NCBI GenBank assembly: GCA_964452415.1 | Contig: CAYVME010000004.1 | Location: forward strand, 1 to 52,138 | Source of the DNA: UBA12068 sp964452415 | Lineage (GTDB): Bacteria > Patescibacteriota > Minisyncoccia > Moranbacterales > GWC2-37-73 | DNA length: 52,138 bases | Direction of reading: 5' to 3' | Part shown: positions 16,403 to 23,623 of the stretch, in pieces | Layout: every line of letters starts with the position of its first letter | How positions within the stretch are numbered: the first letter of the stretch is position 1 | Translations under genes and position numbers: made by a program | The notes under the pieces: generated by a model | Told to the model about the DNA's origin: nothing | Database searches by the model: none | What the model saw: the letters and a program-made list of their open reading frames with translations, nothing else

Positions 16403-16636
16403 TTTGGGATTAACTTTTCTTTTAATAGAAAAGTTACAAAAGAAATCGCAACCCGATGGAGATACTGTGGCAAAGACTTCGCTCTTCGCTAAAATTTACA
16501 CTGCGCTCCTGCGTCTGCTGACGGGAGCTACGTTTCAAAATTTCTTAACGCTCATCTGCTCGTCTTTCGCCTACGTACTCCATATGGTTGCAGGAAGGAT
16601 GCAAAATGCAAACACGGGAGCAAGAAAAAGAATTCA
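16403..16636. other. Intergenic stretch with hairpin and palindromic element (family 2, member 1)
   Basis: No coding region supported. An AACTTTTCT / AGAAAAGTT hairpin (~16412-16434) follows the 892-aa gene. Then comes an element rich in CGCTC motifs: AAATTT-type arms (~16491 and ~16537) around GCTCC-TG-CGTC-TGCT-GACG-G-GAGC (16505-16528). The loop sequence GTCTGCTGAC is identical to that of the element at 44291-44318. Confidence 0.55.
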
Positions 16637-16665
16637 TTGACTTCATTTATAAATGCAACTATATT
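16637..16665 (+). promoter_or_regulatory. Consensus promoter for non-coding RNA
   Basis: -35 TTGACT (16637-16642), 17-bp spacer, -10 TATATT (16660-16665). The predicted start near 16672 coincides with the first base of the terminal helix of the RNA below. Confidence 0.8.
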
Positions 16666-16670
16666 CAAAG

Positions 16671-16979
16671 CACCACGGAGAGGTGATTTTATGGGTGGGT
16701 TCTGACGGATTGGATACCCGTCGCGTCCACGTTTTGTTTTGGAGTAGGAGTAAATTCCATTGATCCCAAAATTTTCTGGACAAATTCAAGCCAAAAGGGA
16801 TTTGAAAATTCTCAAAATCCTAACTTGAAGAAGATCTTGACCATGCATCGTCATTGTCCGTCAGACGGAAGTGAATGCATGGTGCGTCAACCAAAGTTGT
16901 GTTGGATAGGACCAAGCGTCCAAAGACCCGCACAAACGGACTGCTTTTCTTCCAGGTCACCTCTCCGTGGCCTTTTTTA
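16671..16979 (+). ncRNA. Orphan structured RNA, about 310 nt
   Basis: It starts 6-7 nt after a consensus promoter. The 14-nt CCACGGAGAGGTGA (16673-16686) is perfectly complementary to TCACCTCTCCGTGG (16957-16970), closing the whole RNA, and a T-run follows at once. Inside are a strong hairpin at ~16839-16888 (CCATGCAT/ATGCATGG around TCCGTC/GACGGA), GACGG/CCGTC near 16704-16722, GGATTT/AAATCC near 16799-16820, and GGAC/GTCC near 16908-16921. No frame codes convincingly. I looked for tmRNA, RNase P, SRP and 6S landmarks and do not see them. It is more GC-rich than its surroundings. Confidence 0.7.
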
Positions 16980-16994
16980 TTTTCAAATAAAAAA

Positions 16995-17028
16995 CCGTTC
17001 TATTCTAAAAAAATCTAGAATAGAACGG
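16995..17028. terminator. Terminator of the 17068 gene, also just past the ncRNA
   Basis: A perfect 13-bp stem CCGTTCTATTCTA / TAGAATAGAACGG; on the minus strand it is followed by a T-run. It ends transcription of the small secreted-protein gene. Confidence 0.85.
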
Positions 17029-17067
17029 CTGAGGTTTTTCAATGCTGACTAATGAATCACTTTGCTC

Positions 17068-17361
17068 TCACCATCGTGATGACAACTCGTGAACACCAAT
17101 AAAGCTGTTTGACTTTAAGGCCATTTCTATCTCACTATCAAACACCTTAAGTTCTATCACCGGACCGCCTTTTTCATTCAGCGTGATTATGTAGTCCCCC
17201 TTTAGTAAGCATACCTGCACATATTCTGTCGGCGCTTTCACCATTGTTGTCTTGCTTACGCGAACAGCATTGGCACTGCATTTCGTGGGAACATCTTTTT
17301 CCGCAAAAGCATGAGATTGAAACGATAATGCGACCAGTAAAAAGAACAATGTTTTTTTCAT
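17068..17361 (-). CDS. Small secreted protein, unknown
   Basis: 97 aa. A classical signal peptide: MKK, a hydrophobic core, then cleavage probably after A-F-A at ~21. The mature ~76 residues contain two cysteines and predicted beta strands, no domain I recognise. Unlike most neighbours it has a strong ribosome-binding site (AAGGAG, 8 nt before ATG), a consensus promoter (17422-17450) and its own terminator. The signal peptide and gene style look more proteobacterial than Patescibacterial, so acquisition by transfer is possible. It faces the ncRNA gene tail to tail. Confidence 0.7.
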   Translation of the reverse strand: MKKTLFFLLVALSFQSHAFAEKDVPTKCSANAVRVSKTTMVKAPTEYVQVCLLKGDYIITLNEKGGPVIELKVFDSEIEMALKSNSFIGVHELSSRW

Positions 17362-17421
17362 GATAAACTCCTTCTTTATTGGGATTTTATTGCTGATTTA
17401 TTTAATTCAATACAACCTAAT

Positions 17422-17450
17422 AGTATACACCTAAATCACCCAAAAGTCAA
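17422..17450 (-). promoter_or_regulatory. Promoter for the 17068 gene
   Basis: Minus strand: -35 TTGACT (17445-17450), 17-bp spacer, -10 TATACT (17422-17427). Confidence 0.83.
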
Positions 17451-17460
17451 TAGTACAGCG

Positions 17461-17486
17461 AAAAACGGCCAACTACGGCCGTTTTT
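17461..17486. terminator. Terminator of the ATPase cluster
   Basis: AAAACGGCC / GGCCGTTTT stem with an AACTAC loop; T-runs on both strands. It ends the minus-strand cluster 25321-17522. Confidence 0.85.
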
Positions 17487-17506
17487 TGAGGGTATGATTT
17501 TTGTTA

Positions 17507-17534
17507 GCTGTGAGCTGAAAGTTATAAGCTACTG
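17507..17534. repeat. Heptamer repeat across the ATPase stop codon
   Basis: Units GCTGTGA, GCTGAAA, GTTATAA, GCTACTG in 7-nt phase; the last two contribute the C-terminal codons and TAA stop of the ATPase gene. Same family as 5220 and 32435. Confidence 0.6.
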
Positions 17535-19996
17535 TTCACCGCTTGCCGAGCAAACTGGGCTCGTTGCATGATTTCGCGGTTTACAATGTTGGCGTCGCGA
17601 CCATATTTGAGACGAGAAAGTTCTTTGAGATAGTTTGCGGTCTGCTGATCACCCTTAGTTGGAACATTGGTTTCAATACTGAATGGTTTTGAAAGTTCTC
17701 CATTAATGAGCACTCTTGCAAATCCTCTGTGGTTGTCCACGCTCACCAAATCGTTGGCTGTGAAAATTGGTGCCAATTGTTTTTCCAAGAATTCAGCATC
17801 TTCAGGGCCCACACGAAGAATCATCATTGAGCCAACATTTCCAAACACAGCCTTGGAGATGTCCTCACTCAATTGCCCAATGAATTGATGCGCGATGTTC
17901 AAGCACAAGCGATATTTTCGAGCCTCCGAAAGAATCTGTGAAATTGAATTCGTTGTCACATTTTGAAATTCATCCAGATACAAATAGAAATCCCTTCTTT
18001 CATCCTCTGGCATGTCCCCGCGACCAAGTGCAGCCATCAAAATTTTTCCCACAATCACCATTCCAAGCAGATGGGCATTTATTTCTCCAATTTTTCCTTT
18101 TGAAAGTTTCACAAGCAAAATCTTCCCACTGTCCATGATCTCGCGAAAATTGATTGTGCTTTTCTGTTGCGCAATGATCGGACGCATCATGTCATTGGAG
18201 ATGAAAGTTGTGAGTTTTGAAGTGATATATGGAACCATGTTGGCCAAAGCTGCTTCCCCGCCAGCCTTCTCCGCTTCCTTGGTCCAGAAATCCATCACCA
18301 CAGGGTTTTTGCATTTTGAAAGTTTCATTTTGCGGAAATCTTCATCTGCCAAAACTTTTGAAATTTCCATCAAGGTGCTTCCCGATTCAGGGTCTTCCAT
18401 GATTAGAAGCATTGCATTTCGAACATATTGTTCAAACATCGGACCACCCGTGGCTTTCAAATCATACAACTGATCAAAAATTCCAATCATTTCATTGATG
18501 ACAAAAGTTTTTTGCTCAGGATGATCCTGATCATATTCAAGCATGTTGAGTCCGAAAGGTCTTTCCATGTCAGATGGATCAAAAACAATAACATCCTCGG
18601 CTCGCTCCTTTGGAATTGAAGTCAAGATATCCTCGATTGCATCTCCATGAGGATCAATAAAACAGAAACCCTTGCCAGCGCGAGCATCTTGTTTGGCAAG
18701 TTCCTGAAGAACCACTGTTTTTCCAGTTCCAGTTTGACCAATCGCATAGAAATGTCTTCGACGATCGCTGTCAGTCATTCTAATTTGAGTCTTTAGGCCC
18801 CTGTAATTGTTCGTGCCCAGGATCAACCCTTCCTTTGGAATGTTGAGTGGGGGTGGAGCGGCTCCAGATTTTTGCCATTTTATTTTTGGAGTTTCAGTGG
18901 TGGAAATTGGAAAGTGGAAAATGCTGGAAATTTCTTCAGTCGACAAAATCACAGAGTGCTCATCATCAAAATTGCGAAAGATGTAATCAAAAGCAATCTT
19001 CTTGGATTTCATTCTTTTTTGAACCACAAAATGATTCACATCATGATTTTCAAATTGCGCAAAAGCATTTTCCATGTGCGCCAACATTTCATCAGCCCTC
19101 TGTTGAGTCATCGCGCTTGCAACCAAACGAACATTAGCCTTGAAACCAGCTTTGCTGGACTTTGTTTCAATTTTCTTGATCAATTCCTGTTCTTCAGGTG
19201 TGAGTTGAACTGTTTCCTTGCTCATAATTTCCTCACTTGGCTTGTTTTGAATAACTTGAACCATACCTTTGCCCAGATCCATTGCAAAAGAACTTGAATG
19301 CGCGTCTTTGAGTTGTTTTCCTTGTTGCATCTTGTGCGCAATTTCTTTTCCGTGTTTTCGCCAAGCTTTTCCCGCTGGTCGAAGAATGATCTGAATTGCA
19401 GCGCCTTCACCCTCAGTTTGGAGTTTGCTGAATGCATTTGAAATTTCATTCAGGGGATCCACATCAATATTTTCATATGTCAAAACTGGAAGCGCATAGG
19501 TTTTCTTGAGTCCCAAGGATGCCGCTGAAGTGAAACTTCCTGGCGAAAAAATCGTATAGTCAGGAATTTTTTCAATTGAAGCATTTGGAAAATATGAATG
19601 AACTTGCTTTTCAATGCTTTCACGAAACTTTTTTGGAATTGCCAAATAGAAAGAGATCTCTTCGGCCCCGCAAGGGTTGGCAATCTCAAGAGCGATATAT
19701 GGCTCACTGTATAAAAAATGTCCAAACAATGATTTCTCCTCCTTAATGTTTGAAAGAGTGGTCAAAAGTTGCTCCATGGCTCCAATCTCCTCTTTCCACT
19801 CCTCCATGGTTGCAGTTTTCTCCCCTCTTTCCTTGAAAACCTTCATGACCCTGACAATTTCCAAGTCCATGTTCATGCTTCGATTTATTTGAGAGCGATA
19901 AGTCAGAAAACTGCGCGCAATCAAGAAGATTCCACTGGAAAAAACAATTCCCGAGAGAACCCAAGTAAGAAAAAAAAGAATACTGTTTACATCCAT
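17522..19996 (-). CDS. VirD4/TraD-type coupling ATPase, membrane-anchored
   Basis: 824 aa. One membrane segment at ~8-28, a ~350-residue middle domain of unknown fold, then a RecA-like ATPase: Walker A GQTGTGKT at 420-427, IDPHGD at ~447-452, and Walker B YLYLDEFQNV at 671-680. A TraG/VirD4-like all-alpha insert region (530-600) is plausible. Such ATPases pump DNA or protein through type IV systems, but no VirB4, relaxase or channel gene is seen here. It is the last gene of a five-gene cluster with two large unknown proteins and a DUF5663 protein, which suggests a Patescibacteria-specific machine rather than ordinary conjugation. Confidence 0.85.
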   Translation of the reverse strand: MDVNSILFFLTWVLSGIVFSSGIFLIARSFLTYRSQINRSMNMDLEIVRVMKVFKERGEKTATMEEWKEEIGAMEQLLTTLSNIKEEKSLFGHFLYSEPYIALEIANPCGAEEISFYLAIPKKFRESIEKQVHSYFPNASIEKIPDYTIFSPGSFTSAASLGLKKTYALPVLTYENIDVDPLNEISNAFSKLQTEGEGAAIQIILRPAGKAWRKHGKEIAHKMQQGKQLKDAHSSSFAMDLGKGMVQVIQNKPSEEIMSKETVQLTPEEQELIKKIETKSSKAGFKANVRLVASAMTQQRADEMLAHMENAFAQFENHDVNHFVVQKRMKSKKIAFDYIFRNFDDEHSVILSTEEISSIFHFPISTTETPKIKWQKSGAAPPPLNIPKEGLILGTNNYRGLKTQIRMTDSDRRRHFYAIGQTGTGKTVVLQELAKQDARAGKGFCFIDPHGDAIEDILTSIPKERAEDVIVFDPSDMERPFGLNMLEYDQDHPEQKTFVINEMIGIFDQLYDLKATGGPMFEQYVRNAMLLIMEDPESGSTLMEISKVLADEDFRKMKLSKCKNPVVMDFWTKEAEKAGGEAALANMVPYITSKLTTFISNDMMRPIIAQQKSTINFREIMDSGKILLVKLSKGKIGEINAHLLGMVIVGKILMAALGRGDMPEDERRDFYLYLDEFQNVTTNSISQILSEARKYRLCLNIAHQFIGQLSEDISKAVFGNVGSMMILRVGPEDAEFLEKQLAPIFTANDLVSVDNHRGFARVLINGELSKPFSIETNVPTKGDQQTANYLKELSRLKYGRDANIVNREIMQRAQFARQAVNSSL

Positions 19997-20063
19997 AATG
20001 TCTATTTTTTATTTTTGTTTTAACATTGCGAGCCTTTGAACTTTGCGACTTTTAATTTTTATT

Positions 20064-20498
20064 TTAAATTTCCTTTATCATTCCACTTTTGAGCAGCGCG
20101 TCATGAAGTTCGTCTGCAAGCATCTTATCATGGAAAGTATCCAAAATATAGTTATCCTGCATATGCTGAGCAACCTTCACTGCATGCACCACACCTTTTT
20201 GTGAGGCAATTTCAATCAAGTGATTGATTTGGGACTCAGCATCAATAATTTGAGCTCCGGTTTTCGCATCATCGGTGACAGACAATGGATCAACTTGATC
20301 ATCACTTTGAGATTGAACCTTGGACAAAATTTTTCCATAAGCATCGTCTTTTTCAGCTGAGATTATTTCCTGAGGTTTTTCTTTTTCAAGTTCAAAAATA
20401 GGTCCACGCTCAACATGTCCGGAAGTCTCGCCTCTTTTCATTTTTCCCTCCATGTCCAAATCACCATCTTCAATTGGTTCCAAATTGCTTTTAATCAT
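20064..20498 (-). CDS. Conserved hypothetical protein partnered with the coupling ATPase
   Basis: 144 aa from the ATG at 20498. An extension to 20531 is in frame but starts inside a short direct repeat (AATCCGCAAAT at 20512 and 20530), so I reject it. The N-terminal half is acidic and disordered; the C-terminal half (HLIEIASQKGVVHAVKVAQHM, then LADELHDALLK) is a compact helical module. From memory, proteins with this helical ending often accompany coupling ATPases in Patescibacteria, but I cannot name a family. No membrane segment. It lies 67 bp upstream of the ATPase gene. Confidence 0.65.
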   Translation of the reverse strand: MIKSNLEPIEDGDLDMEGKMKRGETSGHVERGPIFELEKEKPQEIISAEKDDAYGKILSKVQSQSDDQVDPLSVTDDAKTGAQIIDAESQINHLIEIASQKGVVHAVKVAQHMQDNYILDTFHDKMLADELHDALLKSGMIKEI

Positions 20499-20511
20499 AA
20501 GCAGTGATGCT

Positions 20512-20600
20512 AATCCGCAAATAAACACCAATCCGCAAATCGCGAATAAAATTCATTTACACACATTAGCAATTCATTTATTAGTATTTATTGATATATT
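20512..20600. repeat. Degenerate short repeats between cluster genes
   Basis: AATCCGCAAAT occurs twice (20512-20522, 20530-20540), followed by loosely related TTAGCAAAT/TATTAGCAA words to ~20603. It occupies the spacer between the DUF5663 gene and the 20498 start. Confidence 0.5.
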
Positions 20601-20609
20601 AGCAAAAAT

Positions 20610-20930
20610 CTATGCCTTGGACTGCATCATTTCAACCCGAAAATCTTCCACTATTTGTTGAACCATTTCGTCATAGTTTTGAATTTTTTCCTTGAAAAAT
20701 GCTTCGATTTTTTCAGGTTCAACCTCGCCTTGAGAAATTTTTTCATATTCTTCCCTGCCATTTTCACCAAGCTTCTCCATTGTCTCAAGGAAAATTCTTT
20801 TCAGCAAGACCTCTGTCATTCTGATGAGGATTTCGTTTTGTTGGTCCTTGGAAAAATTGTCCATTCCCAAATCTGTGATGAGTTGCGACAATGCCCTTGA
20901 TTGCACATCGTCATTTGTGATGTCAGCCAT
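20610..20930 (-). CDS. DUF5663-like small helical protein
   Basis: 106 aa from the ATG at 20930, chosen because GCAAGGAAAT gives a good ribosome-binding site; an in-frame extension to 21005 has none. The sequence is all-helical: LGMDNFSKDQQNEILIRMTEVLLKR, then MEKLGENGREEYEKI and FFKEKIQNYDEMVQQ. This pattern fits DUF5663, a small domain common in Patescibacteria with unknown function. It lies 78 bp downstream of the 860-aa protein gene. A hairpin (TGTGG/CCACA) in the spacer may be regulatory. Confidence 0.72.
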   Translation of the reverse strand: MADITNDDVQSRALSQLITDLGMDNFSKDQQNEILIRMTEVLLKRIFLETMEKLGENGREEYEKISQGEVEPEKIEAFFKEKIQNYDEMVQQIVEDFRVEMMQSKA

Positions 20931-21008
20931 ATTTCCTTGCCCCGTTAAATTGTGGTAGTCCACAGTTTTAAACCAGGGTTGTATTATTTTTATTACATTC
21001 TCCAATTG

Positions 21009-23591
21009 TTATTCATTTTTAATTCCAAGACTTTTTTCTAATGACATTCTTGAGATCCTAAAAGTCCATTGCTCGAGGGTTTCGCCATCTCCAGCTGTCA
21101 CACCATGCCGACCAATACCCACAATACCCTTATTAAGATCACCTTTATCATATAACTTAAAGTATCCCTTCAGTGCTTCAACTACCTTAGGATTATCATG
21201 AGCATAAACACTTTCCAATTTGCGACCCTTTATTTCATCCCAAATTTCAGATGATCCACCCTTCACGCCAGTTAGACCCTGACGCAATTCTTTGAGATTA
21301 GTCTTGAGCTGCTGTGAAAATCCCTCTCTCTCCATCAAATCTTTACGATAAATCTCGCGCTCTTTTTGAATTTCTTCAAGCCTTGAACGATCACTGCCAG
21401 ATGAAGAGTCCCCATCATCGCGAATTCTGTCAATCTCATCGTTATATGCCTTGTTTAATCTTGCAATTTCTTCTTGATCCGCAACTATCTCTGAATCTTC
21501 ACCTGACACAGGGGGCGCCTCAGAGCTTTGCCCATTTGCTGAAGATTGCGATGAAGCTGAATCAGAACTTGCTTCAACACTGGCAACCTTTGCAGTGGCT
21601 TGACTTGGAGTAGCTTCCTGGCTTGCATTATCCATATTCTCAACACCAGCAGAAGCAGAAGATGTTGACAATGCCCCATTATTTTCAAGATGAGAAATTT
21701 TTCCTCCGATATCATGAAGTTTTATCTTCAGAGGATCATGCTCATCCAAAATTAATTTTGTTCCGGCTTTAACATTAACCATGCCATCTTTGAGCATCTT
21801 GTCATATTCACCATTGCCAAGTTTTTGAATCATCTCTTCTCTTTCTTGTCCAACCAAGCTTAGTCCCTTTTTGAGATATTCTGATTCTCCAGCTTTTCTA
21901 ACAATTTCCGCTTTATTGTCATGCATATAATCCAGCCACATTCGATGAGCTGCCGCGCCTGAATCTTTTATTCCATGACTCTTCAAATGATCAATAAGTG
22001 TTTTTTCAATACTACTTCCCTCCTTAATTGTCAGTGATCCAGTTTCGGTTGGCACACCATTTTTTTCAAATGAATCGACAAGCGGAGTGGCTGAATCTGG
22101 AGAGTAAACATTATTTTTATCAAACACCGTAGTAGCACGAGCTGAATCAGAAGCATACAGATTATTTTTATCAAATACCGTGGCACGAGCGGAATCTGGA
22201 GCGTAAACATTATCCTTATCAAATACCGTAGCAACACGAGCTGAGTCCGGAGGGTAGACATTATCCTTGTCAAAAGTGGTCATTTTTGCTGAATCAGCAG
22301 GATTTAGATTATTAGGATTAAATGAAACTTTAGCACCTGAAGAATTTTCCACTGCATTATTTGCAACTGCATCAATCCCTGATTTTTCGACAAATAACTT
22401 TCCGAACCATTTTCCCAGCAACTTTGTGCTGGCAACCTCCTTGCCTTCTGCAAAATCTATAGCGCCCTTAATAATAGATCCACCCAAGAATAATGCCCCG
22501 GAAAAGGCAAGAAACTTATTGACGCCACTGCGAAGATTTTTATTGTTCAGCTTGGTATCAATATTATCAATTTTTCCACCAAGAACTTCTTTTAATCGAT
22601 TAAAGTCAACATTTCCATCGTCCTCTGCGATATTTTTAAACTCTTTATTTCTCGCTCTTTTATCTAAAAAACCATCCACAAATTGTGCACCCTTATCCAA
22701 CTGCATGCCTCCAGCGGCCATCAGCATAAAAGCTCCCCAAGTTCTCTTGCCAAGCGCGAAAGCGGAGGCTCCAGGAATAAAAGTGGCAGCAACCAGACCT
22801 AATTTCACTGAAGTGGGCCATTTATTATAAGACTCTGCAATTTTTGATGATCCCAACCTCACAAAATCCCAAGATTTTTCAAAAAAACCTTTCTCCTCAC
22901 CATTATCCTTCTTGTTTCCGGCCAAATATTCCATCTTGGCTTCTGTTCTTGCATTATAATATTCAGGTACTTCCTTCAAATTAATGAGCGAATAGATATC
23001 TTTTACTTTTGCCTCGAGAACTTTCCCAGTAAGACCACTCGCCGCCAATTTATCAACCTTATATTCCATGAACTCCTTCAGTGCCATTTCATAGGGCTTC
23101 CTTGCTGATTCGATGTTTGGATTTTCCTCATTCCCTTCAAGTGACATCTTCAATGCTTTGCGAATCCTGTTCATCCTTGTTCGATCCGCATATTCAGTTT
23201 TTGCAAATTGCTTTCTTGCAGACTTCAGATTCTCAATCAACAGCTCCTCCTGAGGATCAATTTCTTCTTTATTTTCAACTGTAATTATATTTTCTTCTGT
23301 CTTCGGCTCTTCTGAGACAGGCTCGACAAGCAAGGGCTCTGGCACATCCTCAATTGCAGAAATCGGCGATTCTGCTTCGCCAGCATCCATTTTCACTGCT
23401 TCAACAGAAGGAGGAACATCGTCCACTTCGAACATACTAGCAACAACAGCGCTGTTGGTGGGATTTTCGGGTGTCGTATTCAAGACTTCCTCATCAACAA
23501 TCAAAGGATCTTTATTGAAAAGTCCTTTAGCACTGGCAAGCGCTTCTCGTCTTGCAGTTTCTCCCATTTTTAATATATCATCCTGGGCCAT
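21009..23591 (-). CDS. Large repeat-containing membrane-associated protein, unknown
   Basis: 860 aa from the ATG at 23591; a TTG at 23627, overlapping the upstream stop, is an alternative. The N-terminal ~230 residues are acidic and helical. Two hydrophobic stretches (about residues 260-300 and 355-385) may be membrane segments. A Ser/Asp-rich tandem repeat follows at plus coordinates 22080-22320 (five ~15-residue units with N-x-Y-x-x-D-S-A-R), then a Ser-rich linker and a helical C-terminus. No domain recognised. It sits between the 565-aa protein and the DUF5663 gene in a likely operon with the coupling ATPase. Confidence 0.68.
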   Translation of the reverse strand: MAQDDILKMGETARREALASAKGLFNKDPLIVDEEVLNTTPENPTNSAVVASMFEVDDVPPSVEAVKMDAGEAESPISAIEDVPEPLLVEPVSEEPKTEENIITVENKEEIDPQEELLIENLKSARKQFAKTEYADRTRMNRIRKALKMSLEGNEENPNIESARKPYEMALKEFMEYKVDKLAASGLTGKVLEAKVKDIYSLINLKEVPEYYNARTEAKMEYLAGNKKDNGEEKGFFEKSWDFVRLGSSKIAESYNKWPTSVKLGLVAATFIPGASAFALGKRTWGAFMLMAAGGMQLDKGAQFVDGFLDKRARNKEFKNIAEDDGNVDFNRLKEVLGGKIDNIDTKLNNKNLRSGVNKFLAFSGALFLGGSIIKGAIDFAEGKEVASTKLLGKWFGKLFVEKSGIDAVANNAVENSSGAKVSFNPNNLNPADSAKMTTFDKDNVYPPDSARVATVFDKDNVYAPDSARATVFDKNNLYASDSARATTVFDKNNVYSPDSATPLVDSFEKNGVPTETGSLTIKEGSSIEKTLIDHLKSHGIKDSGAAAHRMWLDYMHDNKAEIVRKAGESEYLKKGLSLVGQEREEMIQKLGNGEYDKMLKDGMVNVKAGTKLILDEHDPLKIKLHDIGGKISHLENNGALSTSSASAGVENMDNASQEATPSQATAKVASVEASSDSASSQSSANGQSSEAPPVSGEDSEIVADQEEIARLNKAYNDEIDRIRDDGDSSSGSDRSRLEEIQKEREIYRKDLMEREGFSQQLKTNLKELRQGLTGVKGGSSEIWDEIKGRKLESVYAHDNPKVVEALKGYFKLYDKGDLNKGIVGIGRHGVTAGDGETLEQWTFRISRMSLEKSLGIKNE
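22080..22320 (-). repeat. In-gene tandem repeat, five units of ~45-48 bp
   Basis: Each unit encodes about 15-16 residues of the form T-x-F-D-K-[DN]-N-[VL]-Y-x-[PS]-D-S-A-[RK]. Units differ at synonymous and non-synonymous positions, so the array is not brand new. It may vary in number between strains. Confidence 0.85.
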
Positions 23592-23623
23592 ATCTTTTTT
23601 TACAATTTTTTTTAATTTATTTC

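Noticed and set aside
16671..16979. Retron msr-msd or group II intron as identity of the ncRNA
   Set aside because: The terminal inverted repeat recalls a retron, but no reverse transcriptase is near; no GUGYG start or domain V hairpin of a group II intron is seen.
16825..17052. 75-aa open frame across the ncRNA 3' end
   Set aside because: It spans the RNA terminal helix and two terminator signals, has no ribosome-binding site and no recognisable protein features.
20499..20531. Hydrophobic N-terminal extension of the 144-aa cluster protein
   Set aside because: It begins inside a short direct repeat; the ATG at 20498 gives a plausible soluble protein without it.
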